Positions 56,360-64,000 of a DNA stretch of 64,000 bases are shown in pieces. A model generated the notes under the pieces. The model was not told where the DNA came from. It did no database searches and was given only the letters and a program-made list of their open reading frames with translations. Source of the stretch: Cordia subcordata (taxonomy: Eukaryota > Streptophyta > Magnoliopsida > Boraginales > Cordiaceae); contig JAPTOF010000005.1 in assembly GCA_028554755.1 (NCBI GenBank), positions 4,054,501-4,118,500 on the forward strand. The letters are read 5' to 3'. Position 1 is the stretch's first letter, and each line of letters begins with the position of its first letter. The position numbers were made by a program, and so were the translations under genes.

Positions 56360-58218
56360 TGATGTCTGTGCTTTGTGTATGTTTGTATATATTGTTTGCA
56401 TGCACTTCTAAGGTATTTTAGAGCTCATTGTTGTGCATTTAGGGCTTGTTTGGATTGGCTTTTTTCAAAAGTACTTTTTTTAACAGCTTTTTTGTAGAAG
56501 CTGAAAATTCTGGCTTCTAAAAAAAGCTGTATTTGAGCTTTTTTTAGAGTTTCAGCTTTTTTGGAAGCCAAATCAAATAGTTATTGCAAATTTAATGTAA
56601 CTTTTTTCAGGAAAAAAAAGTGCTTTTTCCTGAAAAAAAGACAATCCAAACAGACCCTTAGTATAGAGTTTATGTATATTTGTTAATAATTGTGCATAAG
56701 GTGAATAATTGCATAAATGCTACACTAAGTGCATTAATTACATGACTTAGGTGCATTTTGGGTGAAGTTGATATTTGAGCTTACATGAAGAATTTCAGAA
56801 GAAGATTGACGAAGATTTGATGTTCTAGAACAAGATTCGAGCATGCTAGATGATGCATAAGGCCGAGAAGGAAGTACTAGAGAAAACGAAAGTGAAAACA
56901 GAGCTAAAAAAAGAAGATATGCTACTACAGGTTGACCCCCTATTCTCGTACTGGTCTTCTAGTAGTGTCTTCCAGCAGTTCTAGAAGCTCCATCAAAAGT
57001 ACCGGCTGAGTGATGTCCTAGTATCAATCTTCTAGTAGTGTCTTCCGGTAGTTATGCTGAAGGCCTATTTAAAGCTCATTTCAGCTCATTTGTAGGGGAA
57101 GAACTTTTATTTCTAAAACCTTCATAAACCTTAACCCTTTGCCCATTTCACCAAACACCCTAAATCACCATTTAAACCCCACACCAAGCTAGGATTGAAG
57201 CATTAAACAAAGATTTGAAGGATTTGTAAGGATTTGGAAGCAAGAATTTAGGGAAGTTCTTCTTGTTCTTTCTCTATTTCTTGTAAATATGTTGCTAGAT
57301 TAGGCTAGATTTAGGATTGATTGTTGTGGTATATTAGATTAGGGTTTGAATAATGGATTTGTGTAGATCTTTGGCTCTTAATACATGTTTGTTTACATAA
57401 ATATATGGCATAATTCAATATGTCTATGTATTCGAAATCAAACATGTCTATGTGTTTGTGAAAATACCTAAGTGAATATGCATGTGTTATTTGTGCTTCA
57501 AATGCTCTTATCTACTTATATGGGTGATATGATTGTGCTTAATTCATGGCTTTGCTTAGTAGAGTAGGCTTTAGCTTTAAACCTAGCTAATAGGTTACAT
57601 GGTATGCTTAGCCGAGTTTAGGTGCTAGTCCTTGGCTTTAAACCTAGCCAAGCGGATAAGTTAACCTAGACTAGAGTATCTCTCACCCACGTTAGTGTTG
57701 ATTAATCAAGCCTTAATGTCACATAGTGTTTAGGTGCTAGTCCTTGGTTTTAAACCCAACCAAGAGGATAAGTTCTAAGCATGGATTGCGTAGATTATGA
57801 GGGATTGGCCCTTAGCTTTAAACCCAGCTAACGAGTTGAACCACTAGTATTGGTTAAGAGAGCCCTCGATCAACACAATGGCAATAGAAGTCCCGAGCTT
57901 TAGATAGACCCTATCTGTTATCATAGCCCAAGTCTATTTGCAATGCAATCGCCCTAGGTCCCCTTCTTCTTTGTTAGGTTTTCCTTCCTTAGTTTGGCTC
58001 CTTTAAGTTCCTCCATAGATTAGTTTTTATTTTTCTTTTTCCAACCTCTCTTGCATCCTAAAGAAAGCACATGCAAGCACGTAGTTAGTTTTAGGCACCC
58101 GAGCACATAGAGACCAAACTAAGGTAGCCTCCCTGTGGAGATGATACCCATACTCCAATCCGTTATACCACGAACGATCCATATGCTTGCGGGTGTAAAA
58201 CTTGATACGCACATATCA
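56360..58218 (+). mobile_element. Solo LTR of the gypsy family, 1859 bp
   Basis: It begins TGATGTCTGTGC and ends GCACATATCA, flanked by AAACT (56355-56359) and AAACC (58219-58223), a 5-bp duplication with one change. It resembles the LTRs at 302-1321 and 18716-20490. There is no interior and no primer-binding site, so it formed by LTR-LTR recombination. The interrupted GC-rich element reads through on both sides. Confidence 0.78.
56442..56657. mobile_element. MITE family A copy, 216 bp, inside the solo LTR
   Basis: It has ends GGGCTTGTTTGGATTGG and CAATCCAAACAGACCC, flanked by TTA on both sides (56439-56441 and 56658-56660). It is the best preserved copy of the family in the window. Confidence 0.85.
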
Positions 58219-58565
58219 AAACCCCTACCTGTCAAATGAAATTCCTACTTGTTAATTAGATAAAAACAAATATAACACAATCCCTACTTGTATTTTTATT
58301 TTTTTTATCTTTTATTTTAAAACATTGATTATCAACTAATTAATGCTTAAAAACAATACCTATTTATATAAATTTTGAAGAATTTAAGATTAAATATTTA
58401 AATTTGTAATTTTTCTTAAAGATATACAAATTTGTGAAAATACTAATATTTGGAACCTTTATTAAATAATATATGACTAAAAAGAATTAAAACAATCGAA
58501 AAGAAAAAAAAATGGCTAAGGAGCCATAAAAAGGGAAAAACTATTGAAAAAGAGGAAGGGGAAGG

Positions 58566-58632
58566 GGTTCCAAAGTTTTAAACCTGCATGTATTAAGAGG
58601 TAAAGCAAGCCATCTACCACTTGACTAAAGGA
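58566..58632 (-). pseudogene. tRNA-like module, second copy
   Basis: The minus strand reads TTTAGTCAAGTGGTAGATGG and, about 30 nt on, AGGTTTAAAACTTTGG. A-box and B-box positions are conserved relative to 5505-5573, while the anticodon-arm region differs. Confidence 0.45.
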
Positions 58633-58855
58633 AATCTTAAAGCATAATTATTAAACATAACATATATAGTTTAAAAATATATATACTGAGGCGAGGCGGG
58701 GTGGGGCGGGATCACCCAACCCCGAACTTGCCCCGCGCCGGTACCAGTGTACAAATAAAAAACCCCACCTCGCCCTAGGAGTTTTTTTACAAAGACCCCG
58801 CACCTACCCCGCCGGTACCCCTGCGGGGCGAGACGTTGTCATTATTTTACTCATT

Positions 58856-59254
58856 TTGGAACTAGTTTGAATGATCCTGTAAAATATTAAGGATTAATTT
58901 GACATACTTATAAAACATCAAAAACTTATTTAAACATTTTCAAATAATAGAGATTAATTTATAAAAACATAACAACATTAGGGACTGGATCACATAATTT
59001 CCAAAAAAGAATACAAGGAAAGAGCTTTTGCTTTTACAAAAGTGGATAAAAAGATAAGATTATTATTTACGGCGGTCAAACGCTGGGGGACCACAACGTC
59101 CACAACAAATCTGAGATGCACGCACAAAAAAGCTTCATACACAACACGCTATATACATATATATGTATATTTTTATATGTATATATATATAGAGAGAGAG
59201 AGAGAGAAGATATAGGGAGGATAGTTTTTATCTTATATTTTCCATCTTTATTAT
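58856..59254 (+). promoter_or_regulatory. Upstream region of the bZIP gene
   Basis: 58860-58990 is repeat related to the fold-back element. 59150-59190 is a TATATA-rich run that could hold the TATA box. It is followed by (AG)n at 59191-59209 and a short untranslated leader to the ATG at 59255. GA repeats are common in plant 5' leaders. No individual regulatory site can be proved from sequence alone. Confidence 0.4.
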
Positions 59255-62200
59255 ATGGATAGGGTGTACTCAATAGGCGATATAGCGGACCAGTTCTGGT
59301 CGCCGCCGCCGCAGCCGCCGCAGCCGCCGCCGAACGACGGGGAGTCCTCGTCCTCGTCCTCGTCCTCATCGAAGATGATGATGATGAATCGCAGCTCATC
59401 CGAGTGGGCCTTCCAGCGCTTCCTTCAAGAGGCCGTGGTCGCCACCGCATCTGGTCGTTCCTCTTCTCCACCTCAACCACCACCACCACGACCGCCGCTG
59501 CCATCTTCTTCCGAGGACGGCGCCGTTCAGATCAAGGATCAAGGCGCACATAATCATCTTAACACTGATAATAATAACATCAAGATCAGCAGCAAGAATA
59601 GTAATGATAATCTTCCGAATGTTAAGAAGAATGAGGACGATAACATTGATCGGAGTGATTCGTCAAATACGGCGAATGTGAAGCAGCAAACGACGCCGTT
59701 TGGTGCTGGTCCGCCTCCGAATATTCCGCTCGATTCCGAAGAGTATCAGGCCTTCCTCAAGAGCCGCCTTGACTTGGCCTGCGCCGCCGTCGCTTTGACT
59801 CGGGTACACACACATACACACCCATACATATGTGCTAATCTAGCTTCTCTCTTTCTCTTTTCTTTTTGTAATTCCAAGAATTAGATTCTTTAATTATTTC
59901 TATACAACCTTTTGAGCTGATTTAAAAGAGTAGCAATTTTGTTTTAAACGCTGAGAATGCATATTTCACCATTTTTACTTAGCAGAACACCATGTACTGC
60001 TTTTCTGCTGCTTATTCTTGTTTTCATTTTCAATTTTTTATTTTTATTTTTAGTTTTTTATGGAATAAGAAACTGTAGACTTTGAGGTAACTTTTTTATT
60101 TTTAAAAGATATTAGTATCCTTTGATTTATATACCTTTTCTAATTCGGCTTTAGTTTGTGGGATTTGAGGGATTGGGCGGACATCAATTCAAATCTATAG
60201 AGTGAAGTTTTTAGATTTGGACTTGTGAAGAGGACCATAGAACTATTAGATTTTCACGTTGTTTTTTGGTGGGGAAAAAGTATGATTTTGAGCTAATATT
60301 GGGAATTCTAAGTGCAGGCAAGTTGTATGAGGCCACAAGAACCAGCTGCGAAACAGTCGGATAATTTACCACAGGTGTCTACTTCTGTGCAATTGGGCTC
60401 TCAAGCTACCCCCAAAGGTCGGCAATGTTTACGTGATTAGAGCTGATTGTTTTCCTGAAATTGGAGCTATTTATTGCAATTAAATTTAGAGTTTCATGAA
60501 TGACATTTGTATTGACACAAATTCAGGTAGTTAATGACTTCCGTTACTATAATGCTTTGGTAGGACATTGTTGTTATTAAGCAATAATGGTTGCATATGC
60601 AGATATTGTGCTATAGGTAATGCATCAGAACTAGATTATCGAGAAAATGATTTCCTTCACAGTGGAAAACAGAGTGTGCATAAGAATATGAGTTTCAGCT
60701 TATAAAATGTGTATATTTTCGTTTTAGAGGATTCACTATCATTTTATTTTCTGAAAATATTACTGCAAATAAATGTTGATGTTCATTATTGCTCTCAGCA
60801 AAGTCATCTGGAATCCTATTGGTTGAGGTTTGGTAATCTGCTATCTTAGATGGCTTAAGGTTAAAAAAGGTTTTAACTGCAAAGTGTTGGTAGAATAAGA
60901 AAGAGTTTCATTATAATTTGCCTTCCCCGACATGTAGCCATCTGTTGGTTGGTTAATGTGCTCTGGAGGAAGGGTGGTGAAGTGTTGCCTTTTTTCCTTG
61001 TGTGGTTTTCACAGTGGGTAAGGGTTGAAAGGTCACTGTTCTCTGTACTCCATAAGGAGGGTAACCTCTTTCCTGAGTAATATGTAGAAAAATTTTATTA
61101 TCTCACGAAAATGGATAGGTTGTGTTATGTTATACCGCGAGTTCATTCATCTCACTGGCATTCTCGGTGGGTGCTTTTGATGTTTTAGCACTTTTTCTGT
61201 AATCATTTCCGCATCTCATTTCTCTGCAGACGTGCAATTTCGATCAAGTTTGCTATCTAGATGAAAGCTTTACTAGTTATTATGCTCGTCTATACCTTTA
61301 TTTGCAATTGTCTTTTATAGGATCTGGGCATGATCTAGCAAAGAAACAAGACAAGGATGCTGGTGGACCTATTGGCATACCTTCCTTGCCTGCAGTGCAG
61401 AAGAAATCAGCGGTCCAGGTGAGATCAACAACAAGTGGGTCATCTGGAGAGCAGTCAGATGATGATGAAGCTGAAATGACTCAAAGCACGGATCCTACCG
61501 ATGCAAAACGTATGAGGAGGTAACCATTTATAGCCACAATGTTTTTTCCCCCTTATTTTTCTTTATTTATATATTGAATTCAATAAAGAAGTATATCTAG
61601 CCACCTTTGATGATGTTGCTCTTGACGTGATGTTGAACATTCTCTTTTTTATCTTCTTCTTCTTCATCTTCTTTGATATTTAGTTTGTGCAAGTAACCAA
61701 CATTCTTACATAGACCTACTTTCTTATCCATACCTTCCTGAATCACTGATCTTTTGTCATGATACAATTCCTTCTTAGACTCATCTAGAGTGGTATAGTT
61801 AGATATTTCACATAGCCGAAAACACCTAATTACTGTGTTACCTCTGTAAAAGTTATATCTGTGCTTCTTGAAGTAAAAGCTACGAATCTGAACGAACAAA
61901 AGCAGTTTGAGGAGCAATAGTCTCATTATCAGTTCTCGAATGAATTCCTATATAGTGGTAATTGCCTTTAGATTCTGTTCTCTCCCAAGGTTACCATCTC
62001 ATGTGAAATTCGCATAAGAATTGTCTTTCCAATTTCAGTATAAAAGATGAGGGTGCTGTGGACAGATGCACTTTCATTGGTATTATCAAAAAGCTAGGAC
62101 TGAAAATGGCAAGTTAACAAAAGGTTCTTCTACTCTCATAAAAAATGATGCTGCAATTTGTTCTATTTGTCTCCCACCTATAGTTACCAGATTTGTGGTA

Positions 62201-64000
62201 TATTGAGTCATGGTGTGAGTTCGGATACAGGGTATGAGGCACAGGAGTTTATGGGGGTACTCTATAAAGAATAAATGGATTCATATACTAGATATTTGTA
62301 GAGTAATGATTTTTTCTGGTTAATAATTATAATTACTAAAATTGAGAAAACATTTTCCAGGAAAAAATTTGCGGCAAACAAACAGACTTAGTAAACAGCA
62401 ACTGTTAGACTTCAGTGTATTATGTTTTACGCGGTAAACAAGCAGACTTAATAAACGGCAACTGTTAGACGTCAGTGTATTATGTTTTACATCAATTGCT
62501 CCATCTGCAAGTTAATTTTTTTGACTAATTTTAGTTAACTGAAGCTGTATGAGTTTTTTACTCAGTATGGTTGGTAATGGCATGATCAATCCAACGTGAT
62601 TTTTGCTACCCTATCATGAAAGAGAATCACAAGAAAATTTGTGCATGTTGCACGGTGAGATTGGATTATGTTGTGTTTTACTTATCTTCTTTTTGAATTT
62701 TGAACTGATATTATGTGAATAGTCTGAGCTTTCAATTGAGTACAAGCTTATTGCTTCCTAATGAACATCTTTTCTTAAATTGGACTTTAATTTTAAATGT
62801 TTTTAAAATCTTCTTCCCGTAATTTGCTTTTGGATTGTGTTCCTCATTGAATGATGCATGCCTTAAGATCTGGTTGTCATGCAGAGTGTGAAAGCTCCAT
62901 GGAAAAGGTTCTAGTACACTTCATGTATAGGATACTATGGTTTCCTCCTACAGAGAGTTAGCATTTTATAATGCAATGTCATTGATAGCTTTAAATATCC
63001 ATGTTAATGTGTTGTATTCATTTGCCTAGATGTGTAATCCTTGATACGAGATCCAGTGATCTCAGGTTCACATCCTCCTGATTAATTAGTCTAGTAATTT
63101 GTCAGAATGCTTTCAAATAGAGAGTCAGCTCGACGCTCAAGAAGGAGAAAGCAGGCCCACCTGACTGAACTTGAAACACAGGTATGTTTTCTAAATTCCG
63201 GAATTGCTGATTATCATCCCTGTACTAATTGTTTGTTGTTTGTGATACTTGCTAGGTCTCTCAACTAAGGGTTGAAAATTCTTCTTTGTTAAAGCGCCTT
63301 ACTGACATAGGCCAAAAGTACAATGACGCAGCTGTTGACAACAGAGTTTTGAAAGCTGATGTTGAGACATTGAGAGCAAAGGTAAATGGGTGACCAGAGT
63401 TGTAAAGATGAGTAATATTTGGATGGAAGATCTACGTTATAAGATTATTTGGCTGCTGGCTTGGAATCGTCTTCTGAGTTCAAGTTTGTTATCAAATAAA
63501 AGAAATTATACCTCTCCTAGATTTGAACGTAAATTAAATCAACCTGAGTAAAATGGATATTGTCGTTGGTCCATCTTGACAATCGAACTTTAAAAACAGT
63601 CCTTAGATTATGTCTCAAAAATTCATTGTTCTTTATCTCTTTCCGTCCTCCCACTTCTTCGCTTGCTCCTAAGCGGATGCTGGGTTCTTTCTAGGGTAGG
63701 TTGGAAATACTATTTCCAAAGAATGAAATATTGATCCTTTCAGTTGCATATAACTTATATTTTATACACTAATGTATTTGCAGGTAAAAATGGCAGAAGA
63801 AACTGTAAAAAGGATTACTGGATTGAATCCATTGTTCCAAGCTATGTCTGAGATATCCACAATGGTCTTGCCACCCTTTGCTGGTAGTCCTTCTGATACA
63901 TCAATAGATGCTGCTGTACCTGTGCAGGATGATCCGAAACAGCACTATTATCCTACTCCATCTAGCAACCATATGCCGGCCCATGACCCGAGAATTCAAA
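59255..64000 (+). CDS. Group C bZIP transcription factor (CPRF2/BZO2H-like), 3' end cut by window
   Basis: It is a nuclear DNA-binding protein of the family that binds ACGT-core (G-box, C-box) sites and pairs with group S1 bZIPs in energy and light responses. Exons join in frame: 59255-59803, 60318-60417, 61321-61519, 63106-63181, 63256-63381 and 63784 onward. That gives 422 codons in the window, without the C terminus. Residues 1-60 hold [14 protein letters not shown] and [13 protein letters not shown], both group C N-terminal signatures, around Pro- and Ser-rich runs. Residues 161-183 hold [20 protein letters not shown]. Exon 3 is acidic ([12 protein letters not shown]) and ends at the basic region. 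The basic region is [13 protein letters not shown] (Asn287, Arg295); the zipper has Leu305, 312, 319, Ile326, Leu340, 347 and Ile361, a long zipper as in group C. Splitting the basic region and zipper between exons is normal for this group. The ATG is the first before the conserved N terminus. Confidence 0.92.
62371..62490. repeat. 60-bp tandem duplication in bZIP intron 3
   Basis: Two units start GCGGCAAACAAACAGACTTA (62371) and GCGGTAAACAAGCAGACTTA (62431), differing at a few positions. They lie inside the 1.6-kb third intron (61520-63105). Confidence 0.85.

Larger units (their letters stand above)
56121..58855. mobile_element. Second copy of the GC-rich element, split by a solo LTR
   Basis: 56127-56355 matches 4918-5140 (GGGTTCACAAACCCCTA, TTTTTTACACCATGCCCCTA). 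58219-58840 matches 5110-5740, including the tRNA-like module and GGGGTGGGGCGGG. The left end lacks the TAGGGATGTCAAT terminus. The right end, ACGTTGTCATTA, is a degraded form of it. This copy is older or more damaged than the one at 4899. Confidence 0.75.

Noticed and set aside
59076..59504. 142-codon minus-strand frame with long Ala, Val, Ser and Arg-Thr runs
   Set aside because: It is the antisense shadow of the repetitive Pro/Ser codons in bZIP exon 1; no motif, and the plus frame has clear family signatures.

Overview
The window is nuclear DNA from a flowering plant, most likely a eudicot. Evidence for this is AT-rich intergenic DNA, genes split by GT-AG introns, and layer upon layer of plant retrotransposons and MITEs. 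The species cannot be named from the sequence. Only two host genes look functional; most of the rest is repeat.

Genes. On the minus strand at 10797-14115 there is a complete six-exon gene for a chloroplast polyprenol kinase of the farnesol/phytol kinase family. It resembles farnesol kinase (FOLK) most, and the exons I assembled by hand join in frame to a 308-codon protein. On the plus strand, from 59255 to beyond the right edge, there is a group C bZIP transcription factor of the CPRF2/BZO2H type: six exons, with the last cut by the window end. Just upstream of the kinase gene lies a broken fragment of a 12-oxophytodienoate reductase (Old Yellow Enzyme) gene, on the same strand (15100-15374).

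Left part (1-9.5 kb). LTR pieces in both orientations (1-1321) are followed by a dead hAT transposase (3560-4897). A GC-rich element with perfect 13-bp inverted ends (4899-5756) is inserted at the hAT stop codon and carries a tRNA-like module. Next come a small copia-type LTR (6287-6679), a dead gypsy gag, and the first MITEs.

Middle (18-36.5 kb). This is a nested stack. A PIF/Harbinger transposase pseudogene is split by a Ty3/gypsy element (18716-36367) flanked by an exact 5-bp target duplication, TTATG. The gypsy element has lost its whole pol and contains a degenerate Ty1/copia element (22070-30943). A further solo-LTR-like insertion sits in the gypsy 5' LTR.

Right part (38-59 kb). Two more decayed copia elements are present, one with MITEs inserted in it. 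There is also a LINE RNase H remnant, a gypsy gag fragment, several fold-back elements, and a second copy of the GC-rich element. That copy is interrupted by a solo LTR (56360-58218), which itself contains a MITE.

No operon, CRISPR array or obvious new defence or metabolic system is present. The least ordinary items are the tRNA-like module inside the GC-rich element, the MITE family with preserved 3-bp target duplications, and the readable order of nested insertions. All calls come from reading motifs and splice sites by eye; no database search or alignment program was run.
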